This document shows, piece by piece, positions 1-11,999 of a stretch of 64,000 bases of DNA. The stretch comes from Diatrype stigma. Its lineage: Eukaryota; Ascomycota; Sordariomycetes; Xylariales; Diatrypaceae. The stretch spans positions 62,001-126,000 of the forward strand of contig JAKJXP020000004.1 in NCBI GenBank assembly GCA_022225965.2, written 5' to 3'. Within the stretch, counting starts at the first letter, position 1, and each line of letters begins with the position of its first letter. Under the pieces are notes generated by a model. The model was not told the origin of the DNA. It made no database searches and saw only the letters and a list, made by a program, of their open reading frames with translations. The translations under genes and the position numbers were made by a program.

Positions 1-861
1 AGGAACGGCTGAGTGACGATATCGCTGCTTATATCAGTGGCTCGCTATTACAGGCAGGTTCTGAGACGACAGCCAACATACTGATTGGCTTCGTCCAGGC
101 TATGGTGATTTTCCCAGAGGTGGCAAAAACAGCCCAAGAAGAGCTTGATCGAGTGTGTGGAGAGCGGATGCCGGACCTGAATGACGCTATAAATCTGCCC
201 TACGTTCGGGCCTGCGTCAAGGAGAGTCTGAGGTGGATGCCCGGGTTCATGCTGGGAATCCCACACAGCCTCACTAAGGATGATACTTATATGCACTACC
301 ACATTCCGCGAGGTTCGACGGTGATCATAAACGTCTGGTGCGCATTTCTGACTAGGATCACGCTGAGAGCAAATCTTTCAAGTTCAAATATCTGACTCTT
401 GCTACAGGGCTATACACAACGACCCGCAGAGACACCCGAATCCGCGGAGCTTTGACCCTATGAGATACATGGAAGATCACCCCACGGATATCGGCGTCGC
501 CAACAACGGAAATAAACGCGATCACTTCGCGTTCGGTGCCGGCAGAAGAAGATGCCAAGGTATCCATATAGCAGACAGGTCCATGTTTCTGGCTATTTCT
601 CGTATGCTTTGGGCGTTCGATATCCACAGGGCGGTGGACCCAGAAAGTAAACGAGAAATCGTCCCGGATATGAGCGAACTGGTTAGCGGGATGATGGCGT
701 TCCCCAAGGCATTTCCTACCAAGATAAGGCCGAGACATGCATCCCGAGCAGATTCCGTGAGGCGAGAATGGGAGCAGATGCTAGCGCTGCTCGACGATCA
801 GGGGCAGTGGAAGGAGGTACCTAAAGGGTTGGTTTGGGGAGATGAGCAGCTCTTTGATTAA
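1..861 (+). CDS. Cytochrome P450, C-terminal part (5' cut by window edge)
   Basis: Heme-thiolate monooxygenase, normally anchored in the ER and fed by cytochrome P450 reductase. The visible 262 residues come from two exons (to 337 and 408-861; intron 338-407, GT..AG). Motifs in order: the I-helix oxygen-activation motif AGSETT near the left edge, the K-helix ExxR in KESLRW, the PERF-like FDPMRY after the intron, and the heme loop FAFGAGRRRCQG with its cysteine ligand. The heme-loop and following helix style resembles the O-methylsterigmatocystin oxidoreductase (CYP64/OrdA) group, which is only a family impression. It is the leftmost gene of a co-oriented set with a prenyltransferase and flavin monooxygenases, so a tailoring oxidation in a secondary pathway is inferred. 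The N-terminal anchor and substrate-recognition sites lie outside the window; substrate unknown. Confidence 0.93.
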
Positions 862-2418
862 GATAACTAGAGCTTAGAGATACAATTCTGCAACAGTGTT
901 TACTCGTGCACAGTTGGCCGAAGTTTATAATTCAGCAACCTCTGACAATGGTATGTTTTCTTGCGCTTGTTCTAGCTAACTACTTTACCTCATGACGCCG
1001 CTCCAAAAACATACTATCCTACATAGATATGCATTCAAAAACGCCACTGTTGCATTCTATATGCCCACAGGGTTGCAAACTGTGAGATCGTGAGAAGGAG
1101 CTCATGTCTTTCGGAGGGCACCGCCCCCCACCCCCCCCCCCCTCTTCGCACCGTTAGCGACCGGGGTTATTTATTGGGAGAACCCCTTGAAATTGTATAG
1201 TGGGGTACGTACCCCTATCAAATAGGGGTTATCTTGATTACCTAAGTAGGTATTCGAGCCGTTTTCCGGCCACGCTAAGATCCTAACCGCCTTGTTTCCT
1301 TTACCAAAATCATTTCCTCTTTGCTTCATGAAACCGATCAAAAGTCTAGGACTTGTTTCATTTCACTCATATATCATCGGGAATAAGCATCACGTAATAT
1401 AATAAAGGATGACTATGCTGGCGGCAAGGATTCTAGTGTAGCCGGGCGGGGCGCTAGAATACGCTAAGCCCTGTCGCTACCCGCATCTTCGGCCCTGATT
1501 AGCGCCGCAAGATTCCGCCCACACTAATGCATGTAAGATGGGATAAGCCGCTCATGGCAAGTATCCAATCAGCCCAATCTCTGCGCGTGCGCATTCCGTG
1601 AGTGAGATTTAAGTACGGTGCAGACCCGATATCGCCAGCTTCCAAGGTTGTCCTAGCATTGCGCACTGCTTACTAGTACCAGTATGCATAACTCGTCTGA
1701 GACATGATAAGCTATCCGAGGCAAGTCTCTCCGGTTGCCTCACACCATCTCCTGGCTTGATGATCCCCAGGTGCGAAAAGTACCGCCGCGAAGTTCGAAG
1801 TTCGAGCAGGTGGATCCTCCCTGGGGAACATGGCGTCTAGCGAATCTCACTTGCAGACACGTACTCCATCCACGGACATATGTTATGGGGGGCTCTAGGA
1901 CGCATCGTGCGGGGGAGGGTTCCCACTGTGATGGTATTCTTGGGGGGGTGTGGCGGGGGTGGGGGGTTTAGGTCCGCTCTAACTAGTCGTCATAAAAGTA
2001 AAGCCATGAGAGCCTTCGCGAACTTGACGAAAGTAACTCCGAAGCAACAACCTGGTCAATGCAACCAAGGAAGCCCGTCCGAGAGACCGCACTTACGTTT
2101 TCCGGTCCCGAGATGTGGTTGTTCTGGATCTTCGAGACGACTGCTGCAGCCAAGCACCCATGCAGTCGGGTGAAAGACACCGAAGCGGTCGGAGTGACGC
2201 AGCAGTAGTTACAGTGCGTTCATAGGAATCAGTTGAATCGGAACAACATGCTATGATGATGAGAAGAACCTTGTGCTCGCAGAAGACCATTCGGTATCAG
2301 GCAACAGGCATATATGTTTTCAATCTGGATGCATGGAAAAGCTTCGACCCAGCGTATGTGATTGACATTCAGTGCAGTATTATTTTCGTTTGAAATTTGA
2401 CCAAGCAATCAAGCCAAG
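862..2418. other. Intergenic region, no supported gene
   Basis: Separates the P450 from the prenyltransferase. Contains a run of C around 1,126-1,141, a G-rich patch near 1,930-1,970 and several TAC/TAGGTA-type short words. The small open frames at 1,735-2,290 lack splice-consistent extensions or recognisable motifs, so they are taken as chance. It presumably holds the P450 terminator and the prenyltransferase promoter. Confidence 0.6.
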
Positions 2419-3794
2419 ATGACCGTAACCACGACCATACCAAATGGCACGGCACTACACGCCTTTGATCAGGTCAGTTGGGAGATACAATCTCAAGATG
2501 ACAGCCGCATCTTCTGGTGGGAACTGTTAGGTCAGCCACTTGCTACGCTGCTCAGCACCAGCCAGTATACCGAGAAAGAGCAGCTCTACTATCTGCGCTG
2601 GTTCCACCAATGGGTTTTGGGCTCTTTAGGGCCGCGGCCAGCTGGGGACGACTCTGACTATCGCGCCACGTTCACCTACGATGGCTCTCCCTTAGAGTAC
2701 AGTCTCAACTGGAAGGAGAAGAAAGCCGGGCAGACCGTCCGCTTCACCACCGAGCCGCGCGCTCCGGAGGCTGGGACGGCCGCTGACCCCCTGAACCAGC
2801 GAGCGTCAAAGGCTCTGCTCACGGCGATGGCTGAGAAGATATCTGGCATCGACCTGACCCGATTCAATCTCTTCCTATCGGAGACCCACGTGCCAGACGA
2901 GGATGCTGAGGAGGTGGTTTCGAAGCTCCCACCAGGACATCCAAAAGCTCGCGTGCTGGTCGCATACGACATGGAGCAGGGGGCTGTGGTGGCGAAGGCC
3001 TACTTCAATCCGGAACTGAGGGCTATCCTCAAGGGCACGTCTACGAAGCAAGTCGTGTTTGACGCCATACGCAAATGCAACGGGTCGTATGGCTCTTACG
3101 ATGCGGCCGTCGGCGTGCTGAGTGCGTATCTGGACGCCCACAATTCGCCTGCCGGGCCTCAAATCTTCTTGCTTTCCAACGACTGCGTCGCGGACTCGCC
3201 TGCTTCCAGGGTCAAGGTGTACGTGAGCGCGCCGGTCACCACTCTCGCCGAGGCTGTGGACGCATTTCACCTCGGCGGTGTTCTCTCTGGACCAACCATC
3301 GAGGGAAGTCTCAAAGCGATCCGTTCGTTTTGGGGCCATCTTTTCGGCGTCGATAGCCTAGACTCTAATGTCGAGAACAAGGAGGTCCTCCCGGCAGGGA
3401 GTAGATGCGTCTTCGTGTATGAGATGAGACCGACGACAGCTAGTCAGGATGGGACAGACATAGAGGTCAAGATGCACATGCCGGGCGCGTGGTTCGGCCC
3501 AACGGATACGAGGGCCTGCGAGGTGCTTTCGACTTGGTTTGAGAAGCATGGCCATTCGGACCTTGCAGCACGTTACCAGCCCGATTTGGCTGCGACATTG
3601 TAAGTTCCGAACCCTGTCTTACCCTGCTTGCCATAGACTTGATCATACGACTAATGCCCCTGGAATACAGCCCCAAGATTGATCTGAGCGCTCCCGGAGG
3701 ACTTACTCACACCTGGGTCTCACTCACGTATACGCCAAAGACTGGGCTTTACATGACCATGTACTACACACCAAGGATCACGCAATTCTACTGA
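2419..3794 (+). CDS. DMATS-type aromatic prenyltransferase
   Basis: Soluble ABBA-fold enzyme that transfers a prenyl group from DMAPP or a longer diphosphate to an aromatic carbon, without an aspartate-rich Mg site. Two exons, 2419-3599 and 3671-3794 (intron 3600-3670, GTAAGT..ACAG), give 434 aa, the usual length for fungal DMATS proteins. Visible family marks are SPLEYSLNW at about residues 90-98 (Glu93 sits where the indole-binding glutamate lies in tryptophan prenyltransferases), the VKVYVSAP strand in the middle, and the C-terminal GLYMTMYYTPR strand. The start ATG is preceded by an in-frame-independent leader and needs no upstream exon. Acceptor and chain length cannot be told from the sequence. 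Together with the next-door epoxidase-like flavoenzyme it suggests a prenylated aromatic product whose prenyl tail is later oxidised. Confidence 0.92.
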
Positions 3795-4660
3795 GGGCAC
3801 CTAATATATCAGAAGTACTTTGTCGCGCTATAGGGGCTAAATAGGAGAGCTTGGATTACATAACCAGGTGATCGGCACGTAGTGGCTTGGCATACTATAT
3901 ATAGAGCTCTTCTGCTCCTGAGACTAGAGATCGCTTCTTTTCCTCTATATGACAAAATCTGTATCCGAATCCATCCCTATCTGTGATCTTCTGAACGCGA
4001 CATGCTTGATGTAGAATTCTATACCAAGATACTCTGACCGGAAAAGGAAAGCTAGACTAGATAGTTCATGCAACGAAAGGATCTCCATAAGTCGTTCATA
4101 CCCCTATTAAACGTGACAAAAGTGCCCTCATTGTCGATCTCGGCGTGTTGTGTTCCTCACAGCCCACCTGCACCTCAGGGTCCCAATACTTTCCATGTAA
4201 TGTGGCCGTCGTAAAGATCCTATGATCTCCGAGTGTTCGACTCATTGTTATGAGTTTGCGTGAAATCCCGACCCTGATAAGTGCGGGATGTAGACAAGTG
4301 TTGGTAAATTCGGGTAGAAGTATCGAACCTGACAATTGCATATGCTGACCCAAAGCTTTGGCTTAAAAGAACTAGGAAGCGAGCTGTCAGCATTGGCTTA
4401 TAGTAACTCCGCAGAGTGATTGGTCTCTTACTTTATTTGCCCCGATATGTCCAGATAGGTATGGCAGGGAAATAGTGGCCCCTTACAAGCAATAAGCTGC
4501 ATTGGTCTCTCGTTGAAAAGGGCCTAGAATCTAGGATGTTCTGCTTTTCGCATAGACTAGATATCGTATCATTGATTGAAAAGCTGGTGCCGCGCAACCT
4601 AGATTCATTCTCTTTGACTGCGTTTTCCCACCCACTTCTACATTCCAGCCGTATCGTTGC
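3795..4660. other. Intergenic region upstream of the flavin monooxygenase
   Basis: About 870 bp with no convincing coding frame. It should carry the prenyltransferase 3' end and the promoter of the following monooxygenase. No clear palindromic regulator site was picked out by eye. Confidence 0.5.
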
Positions 4661-7314
4661 ATGCTAGATATTGCAACAATGGCCGCACATTCATGCAGGA
4701 TTGTTATTGTCGGCGGCAGCGTAGCCGGCCTCACATTGGCGAATATGCTTGAGCAGGTCGGTATCGACTTCGTCATACTCGAGGCCGGGAAAGACATTGC
4801 GCCGCAAGTAGGTGCAAGCATTTCTATCCAGCCGCAGATGGCTCGTATTCTTGATCAAATAGGATGCTGGTAAGCGATCCCCTTCGCATTGACAGAACAC
4901 CTGCTGACTAAGATCTAAGTATGTTCGGGACCCTGAAAACTACCTATTGAAAATGCGTATTATCTAACGAGGGATTGTGGTAAAGGGGACGCGCTTCAGG
5001 ATTTGGTCGAACATTCTGTTAACCATACATATTATCGGAATGAACATGGTGACACCATATTTGAATTCCGTGGCCTCGCCGATGGGCTAGCAAAGAGGTC
5101 CGTTTATGTGATGTCACGGCGAGAATATGCCCGCTGACTTCCCAGGCATGGCTACCCCGTGATATTCATCGAGCGACAAATGCTTCTCAGAAAGCTCTAT
5201 GAGAACATGAAGCAAAAGGGCAAGGTGCTGGTTAAGAAGAGGGTTGTCCAGATCGACCAAGCCGAGGATGGTGTTCGAGCCATCACGGAGGATGGAAGTA
5301 TCTACGAAGGGGATATCCTCATAGGTGCGGACGGCATACACAGCACCGTACGTAAACAGATGCACCAGCTTGCCAACATCTCGTCCCCGGGGTATTTTGA
5401 CAGGGATGAATATTCCAGTGAGTTGTCCGTTGATTGATGTTGGAGATGGAGGCGACTAAATTCTGGTTTTTAGAAATGCCTTGCGTATATAAATGCATAT
5501 TTGGCATCTCCAACGAGACGAAAGGCATCAAGCTCGGAACCCATCACGTCGTTATGGGAAAAGGATACAGCTACATCTTCTTCACAGGCCCGGGCAGGAT
5601 ATACTGGTTTCTGAACGTCAAGAACGAGCAAGTGACACACGGGAAAGGGGTGCCACGATACTCTGTGGACGATGAGTTCCGCCTCGCCAAACAGCATTTT
5701 GAGGACCGGATTAACGAATACGACACTTTCGGCGATGTGTACAAGAGCAAGATCATCTCGAGGCTCACTCCACTACACGAGTATCAATGGAAACGCTGGC
5801 ACTTCGGACGGATCATGACTATTGGCGATGCATGTCACAAGGTAAGCCATCCCCGACAGTTCTGCTTTATGAGAACGCCGAGTCCTTCCTAGATATCAGC
5901 CAAGCTGGGCTTACATCTTCCGTGCTAGCTTCATCCGATTGGTGGCAATGGCGGCGGGGCCGCAGTCGAGGACGCAGCCGCTCTTGTGAATGCATTGCTG
6001 CGCCAACTACGCCAGCCGAAGCAGCGTCTCTCGACGGCAGATTTTCACCATGTTTTCTCCACGGCACAGCGTGTGCAGGAGGGCCGCACGAAGCAGCTAA
6101 TACTCAATGGCACGATGTTGCAGCAATTTGACGCGATGGAGAGTGTACTTTCGCCGCTGATCGTCAGGTTTGTTATTCCCAACCTGACAGACGATGCGGC
6201 ATTGTCAGTCATTGGTGTCAACGCTTCTCAGGGCCAACGAGTCGAGGCATTGCCGGTGCCGCAGCGTGATCGATACGTACCTTACGACGATGAACTGCCG
6301 GCAAAACCCCTTAAAACGGCACTCGCTGTGAATTTTGCCTTCGCACTCGTTCACCTGCTGGTTCTCTACCTAGCCTTCTTCCCAGGCAAACTCTCCGAAA
6401 CCTGGGCCACTACTCTGGGTAAAGTGGTTCCGGAACGGTATACTGACGCTGTCGTCAATTACTTCGCCCTAAACAGCGGGAGGTCAACCGAAGGTCCGAT
6501 ACAACCACAGGATTCAGTTATAGCCTTCATCCCAGTTATCTTGATATGGATCCTGGAAGGTCATCGCCGGGGAAACTTGGGCTCACTATGGTCATGGTAC
6601 GTATAGAGCTTCACGACCGGGAGAACGTCACTCACGGTGAAATTTAGGCCGGCTACCTTGCTCTTCGTTGCTGCACTTGCGGCTATTGAACCTGCTAAAG
6701 TTCTTCCCCCATACTTCATCCTCGCCATTCTGAACTCCTCCAGGGCTACGTACGCCTCAGTACCTGGAAGACCAGTACCCGTCTCGGTCGCGAATGCCAT
6801 GATACCTATCACCTGTGGCATCTACGCCGCGCGCCCTATCCTACATTGTGTATCACTGGGAATTCAACAAGGAGTCGGTGGCTACGTCACGTCCATGTGG
6901 CGCTTTTTCCCGATCTTGATATTTGTTGCCCTACAACTCATTGCCACCAAGTCGCCTCCTAAGTATGTATCACGAGATCAGCCTGTGGTTGTAAAGGACT
7001 ACATGATTGTATACCTCAACAAGGATTATCCCCCACTCCGGACTTGGTACTGGATCTTCTTGGCCCTTGAATTTCTGGTTCCCACGTTCTTCCCGAGTTC
7101 TCCCTATGAGCACCGAGGTCTAATCACCACCAGTATAGTCGCTCATTGCCTGCAGAGCGCCATTCAATTGCGCAGCTTGGGGTTCGTCACTACCCAGATG
7201 GCCGCAGTCGCATTGTGTGTGATCATACTCGGAACAGGTACGTTTGGGCCGATGTTAACATATGCTGGGATGTGGTACTGGCGCGAGCATGTTATCTACA
7301 GGTTGAGCAAATAA
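4661..7314 (+). CDS. FAD-dependent monooxygenase fused to a C-terminal polytopic membrane domain
   Basis: Six exons: 4661-4869, 4972-5097, 5146-5417, 5474-5841, 5929-6596, 6648-7314; introns of 102, 48, 56, 87 and 51 bp. All junctions keep frame and give 769 aa. A second ATG at 4679 (763 aa) has a better context and puts the FAD loop at the usual distance, so it is the likelier start. The N-terminal half is a UbiH/PHBH-like group A flavoprotein: IVIVGGSVAGLTLA (dinucleotide loop), ILIGADGIHSTVR (DG motif) and MTIGDACHK followed by LHPIGGNGGG (FAD ribityl site). This is the class that epoxidises prenyl chains in meroterpenoid and indole-diterpene pathways. From about residue 430 the chain becomes hydrophobic, with several membrane spans and a GHRRGN motif before the last intron. 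Similar tails occur on some fungal FMOs and in membrane terpene cyclases; the role here is inferred from context only. Confidence 0.88.
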
Positions 7315-7913
7315 ACTTGGTCAGCCTTCTTCATGGCGCAAGTATAGATCGGGCGCTGAAGGCAGTTCCGCGACAGGCAGCCGAAGATATGTTTGTCAGG
7401 ATGGTCAAAGATGGAAAGTATGCTGGGAAATTAGCGTAATAGACTAGTATACGAGCACGTATTGCCAAGAATGAAATGTCACGTACCGTTACACCAGAAA
7501 GGAATTTGCCGCCCCATTTGAGTAAGACACTGTGTACCTGGGTACATATCATGCAACTTCGGGTCATACGGCTACCGCCAAGAGGTAAGGCGGTCTTTGA
7601 TTGGTCTTACAAGTTTCAGCTCAAAGAGCTCTACCGAGTAGCACCGGAAACGACGGATTTATCATCCCCCCCCCTGAGACCAGAGACACGAAGCTTCCCT
7701 GTCACATTTGTCAGCATTCCTGAACTGATTCAAGGCCAAATTCCTTAGAAATATGTATAAAATCACAATGGCTCCCCTGGGACAGGGAGAAAAACAATCC
7801 TCTGGTTAGAGCGCTACAACTCATCACGCACGCCATTCCACTCGTCTCAATTCGACTTACACGTTCGTTCTTTCGACCCATCCCAGTCGCGATACCTACC
7901 TTAACCTATCGAG
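7315..7913. other. Intergenic region with small unassigned open frames
   Basis: Between the monooxygenase and the dehydrogenase. A frame ending at 7439 (ending ...DGKYAGKLA) and another at 7476-7748 have protein-like composition, but neither has a recognisable motif or a credible ATG. They may be relics of a lost cluster gene or chance. The last 100 bp form a C-rich leader to the dehydrogenase ATG. Confidence 0.35.
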
Positions 7914-9069
7914 ATGGCCGATCTCTCGTGGCTCACCCGGGAGTTCATAGCAGACCAGCGCCGGGACCTCCCCATCGCCCTAACCCCCGCCGACTGCCAG
8001 GGCAAGACCTACATCGTGACGGGGGCCAACATCGGGTTGGGCAAGGGCCTAGCCGAGTGGCTCGTACGGCTCGGGTCCGCGCGCGTCATCATGGCCGTGC
8101 GAAACACCGCGTCGGGCGAGAACGCCAAGCGGGAGATTGAGAAGGCGACGGGCAAGAAGGGCGTGGCCTCGGTCTGGGAGCTCGATCTCGGCAAGTGGGA
8201 ATCGGTGAAGGCCTTCGCGAAGCGCGCCAACGAGGAGCTCGACCGCATCGACTCTTTGATAGAGAATGCTGCCATCGGTCTGGAGCGTTGGACTTGGGCC
8301 GAGGACCACGAGACCTGCATTAAGGTCAATGCGCTGAGTACCATGCTGCTGGGTGTGCTGCTTCTGCCGAAGATGATCGATACGGGAAAGCGGTTTGGTA
8401 CCGTGCCTCACCTTGTCTTTGTCGGCAGCAACGCTGCCTGGCTTGTGAAGAACGAGTTTGCAAAGGTCCAAGATGGTAGCGTGTTGAAGGGCTTGGATAC
8501 CCAAGGGAAAACCAATATGGACTTGAGGTAAATAGTCTAGCTTCTCCTTGGGCTAAAAAGTGATAAGTCGGTTTGGTCCTACAGCAGTACACTAACATCC
8601 GGTCCTATGACAGATATCCCTTGTCGAAATTGATTCAGATGCTCGCGGTTTTCCGCTTCGCGCGCCTGTTCCCGCCATCTCGGACCGGCGTCGTCATCAA
8701 CCTTCTGAGCCCGGGTCTTGTGAAGAGCGGCATTTCGCGTCACGGCAAATTCGTCACTCGTGCATTCATGGGGACACTGAATTTCCTTTTCGCCCGGACC
8801 CCAGAGATGGCGGCTCGATCCATCATACACGCCATGCAACTCGGGGAAGAGGGTCATGGGGCTTATGTGAGCGACTGTAAGATCAAGAGGTAAGAATTTT
8901 GATGCCAGCGTGCTGAAACTCGAATTGGCAATGCTAACTATTGCTCAGTCACGAAGTACCTGATTGGATTGGCGGCCCTGAAGGAGAGAAGACACAAGAT
9001 AAACTTTGGGACGAGATTGCCCAGGAGTTGGAGAAAGCTGCACCTGGTTGTTTAGAGAAACTGCCGTGA
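7914..9069 (+). CDS. Short-chain dehydrogenase/reductase (retinol-dehydrogenase/WWOX-like)
   Basis: NAD(P)-dependent oxidoreductase acting on alcohols or ketones. Three exons, 7914-8527, 8614-8889 and 8949-9069 (introns of 86 and 59 bp), give 336 aa. Classical SDR marks are all present: cofactor loop TGANIGLG at residues 36-43, structural NAA at 118-120, catalytic serine in FVGSNAAW near residue 172, and the catalytic YPLSK (Tyr206, Lys210). The first intron splits the codon just before the catalytic tyrosine. The C-terminal extension after the second intron is polar and ends in LEKLP. It follows the FMO on the same strand and faces the regulator gene tail to tail. A redox tailoring step in the same pathway is the natural reading; substrate unknown. 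Confidence 0.92.
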
Positions 9070-9733
9070 CTCAGTTGTTGACCACTCTCCTGCTCGGAGC
9101 ACTAAGCGTTTTCTATGGAGGGTGCATGTAGAGTTTCATTATCTTCAATGTTTGAGCGCATCTTATTAACCCAATTCCTATACCCTATCTCGTTAAAAAG
9201 TACAACCTGTCACTACTCAAGACTTCTGCCATACTCAAATGAAATGAGCAACCTCAAAAGGTTCTTACCGAAGCGAGTTTTCACAGAGGACGACCAGAGC
9301 AGAACAAGAGCTTGGGTTTCGCTGCCAGAAACACCAGAATGAGACAACTGAAAGTTTGTTTCGCACTATTCTATGGGAAAACAGGCGCGTAACCAAGCTG
9401 CTTTCCATTGAAGTTTCAAGTGTATAGGATGAGTACCCGTTAGATTCCATACCAGGTTTCCAGCCAGAGGGCCGGGGGGCTACACTGATACATATACACA
9501 ATACATGTGGGGCATTTACCCCTATTCAACATGAAGTGCGTGTTAGCCCACCCTACATTGCAGTCTACCATAGCAGCTCCCACTCAGTCAAACACGCGTA
9601 AGACGGTTACTGCCATGCCAAGGTGTTACTAGCCAATTTCTATGTGTAATCAAGCCCCACGGATGCAGATATAAGGGATTTGACGGTGAGTCGGTAGGCT
9701 ATTCAAGTTCAAGACAAACATCGTTTCATGCGA
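9070..9733. other. Convergent intergenic region
   Basis: Lies between the 3' ends of the dehydrogenase and the minus-strand regulator. Short frames on both strands have no motifs. Expected to contain both terminators. Confidence 0.5.
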
Positions 9734-11394
9734 CTATACGAAAGATGGAAGAATAGCACAACGGCTAATGGGAGAGGTCAACCTATCCCAATAGCCAATC
9801 GCCTCACCATCCGTGAGATCGTCTTGGGCCCAAATTGCCTGTAGAATAAGCTTGACATAGCTATAAGATCGGGAGGATACACCCTTCTCGGTCTTAGCGA
9901 TGAGATCAAGGATGAGAGCACGTTGCGTGTCTGTTCGTGCTTCGCAACCTACGATAAACACGGGAAATTGCTGCTTGCAAGAGCTAAGGCGAGTGATGAT
10001 GGAGAAGGCGCGGTCGATGTAGTCTTGTAGTCTGAAAGACTGCCCAAGCAAGGCCTGACAGGTTTGACCGACATACAATAGCAGTGCGTGTTGATAGAGT
10101 TGCGTAACCAGTGTCGCATCATCCGGAACAGACTTGCTGTCTGCTGTGTCCGGCAGGGTTGATACGCTCCTGATCCTCCACGCGAGAACTTTTAAGAAGC
10201 CCTTGTAATCATTGACATCCTCGATAGAGTCTGGTGGAATCTCTCTAGAGTATATCACATCGCATATTTTGGACAGCAGGTCCAAGAGAGCGATGCCTGG
10301 TAACGGGGGCTTGGAGAACTACGGAACGATATGTTAGAGGCGGGCAGTAAGTAACACGAAAGGCATGGAGCTGCTCATATACGAACCTCTGCACAGAGAC
10401 CGTCAGTCAGATTAGATGGGATACCTGCGGCCTCGTCTCTTTCCCAATGTCTCAAGGAGAAACGCGTGAGTACATTATGGTATTGCACCCAGTCTAGTAT
10501 GATGGCTACTTCACTGTCGAGCTGCAGGAGCGCGCTTCTGCTTGAAGCATTGATTATCTTATTGACTCGAACGATATGTCCTGTCCATTGACCTGAGGTG
10601 CAGGATGCTTCTTGGATCTCGAACGAACAGATCAGCAGTCCCGTGACGGCATGATGAATGGTTTCGGTGGCATCCAGAGTGGATACTGCGGACGTTTCCA
10701 CCAGTGCTTGGAGTGCAGCGATCTTCAGCTCCGCGGCTTGGGACTGCAAACCATAGCGATGCAACGAGGAGAAGGCCAAAATTGACCTGAGCACGGCGGG
10801 AGTCGATGCCGTATCCGGTGCGAGAGCAAGCCGAATCACGACATTTGCGAGGTCTGAGGGGTCGTGGCCGAATATAGACAGGCACTGAAACGCTTCACAG
10901 CGAACTGCGCACAGTCAGCACCACCCTAACCGAGTTTGCAGGCAGACAAGCCTACAGTAGTCAAGCAAGTCCCTATCCAGTGCCTCCAGGTTCAACGGAT
11001 TCCATGTCGGCGGCTCTTGTAGCCGAGAGTGTGTGTACGGTAACCCAGAACCCGCCAGGCCACGGTATGCCTCAACATCGAAATATGACGTATGGACAAA
11101 GTGTGCATCGGCATATCGGCCAACGGCGGAGGAGGATGACAGGGGTGACTTAAGGACCACGGCGCGCCGCGCATCGCTCTGCCGCGGCCAGGACAGCCGC
11201 AATCCGAAGCCCTGGCCGCTCCTCTTGGGGCGTGAGCAATTCACGCATGGTAGTGGTACGCGATCGCCACTGATAGCACTTTCTGACCGGGAGGCGGAGT
11301 TAGGTATGTCCAAACTCCAGGTTGCAGGTGATTACGTACTTTTACACGCGCTGCAACCGTTCTGCGTCTTGAGCGCCGTGCTTCTTCGAGCCAT
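9734..11394 (-). CDS. Zn(II)2Cys6-type regulator with Fungal_trans_2 domain; zinc cluster degenerate
   Basis: Candidate pathway-specific transcription factor. Proposed exons in transcript order are 11394-11340, 11282-10948, 10884-10387 and 10318-9734, giving 490 aa. The third junction (intron 10885-10947, donor GTCTGC) is the only in-frame choice found but is uncertain. The C-terminal two thirds match the Fungal_trans_2 style: ILAFSSLHRYGLQSQA, then FIVGCEARTDTQRA and LILQAIWAQDDLTDGEA. The N-terminus has the layout of a binuclear zinc cluster followed by GFGLRLSWPR. However, the third and sixth cysteines are glycines (Gly24 and Gly41, both GGC), leaving Cys14, 17, 31 and 34. It is transcribed divergently from the Baeyer-Villiger gene. 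It may be a decaying regulator, a protein that no longer binds DNA in the usual way, or a site of sequence error. Confidence 0.8.
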
Positions 11395-11999
11395 GGTTAC
11401 TCTGCTTGGGATTCGCGAGGGTTGGTGCAGGATCCGAAAGCACGATAGGCTTGCCTTTGATGCAGAGTCCAGAGTTCTGGTGCCTCAGGGCAAGACGGCA
11501 TTTTATAAAACTGCCCTTCCTGCTGTTCTGACGTTACATTGCATGGTGGCTGCTGACACAGTCTGACTTGGCATCTACTATACGGAGTACAATCCTTAGA
11601 AGCTTCTCTACATCTACAGAATCTTGAATAGGCCCATAGTCCTAGAATGACATTTCATAACTCGCAAAAACATATGCTTCGTGTTTAGTAGGCTGATAGT
11701 TTCATCTCAGTCATCCATGGGATCTCGGAGGAACGTTTATCAATACGACGGCTTACAAACCTCCATATGTACGTGATGAATTGATTATTGGTTGTCTACC
11801 GACTCTCATCAAATCGTGCTTGGCAAGTGACTGCTGGAGTTAGGTTTGGCACACACTCTTGCGTTAGACAGGGAATACTCACTGTTGCGGCATGTTCCTG
11901 TTCAGATATCTAGAATACCGAACCCTGGCAAAAGCAACTTCTTCTTTCATTGTCCATAGTCTTCAATCAACTTTTAAGTTCTAAATAAGATCGCGCTAG
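11395..11999. promoter_or_regulatory. Shared divergent promoter region
   Basis: 605 bp separate the start codon of the minus-strand regulator from that of the plus-strand flavin monooxygenase, so both promoters must lie here. No binding motif is claimed. The open frame on the plus strand at 11,033-11,566 is a shadow of the regulator exons. Confidence 0.5.

Noticed and set aside
11033..11566. 177-aa plus-strand frame
   Set aside because: Lies antisense to the first two exons of the minus-strand regulator, whose domain content is clear.
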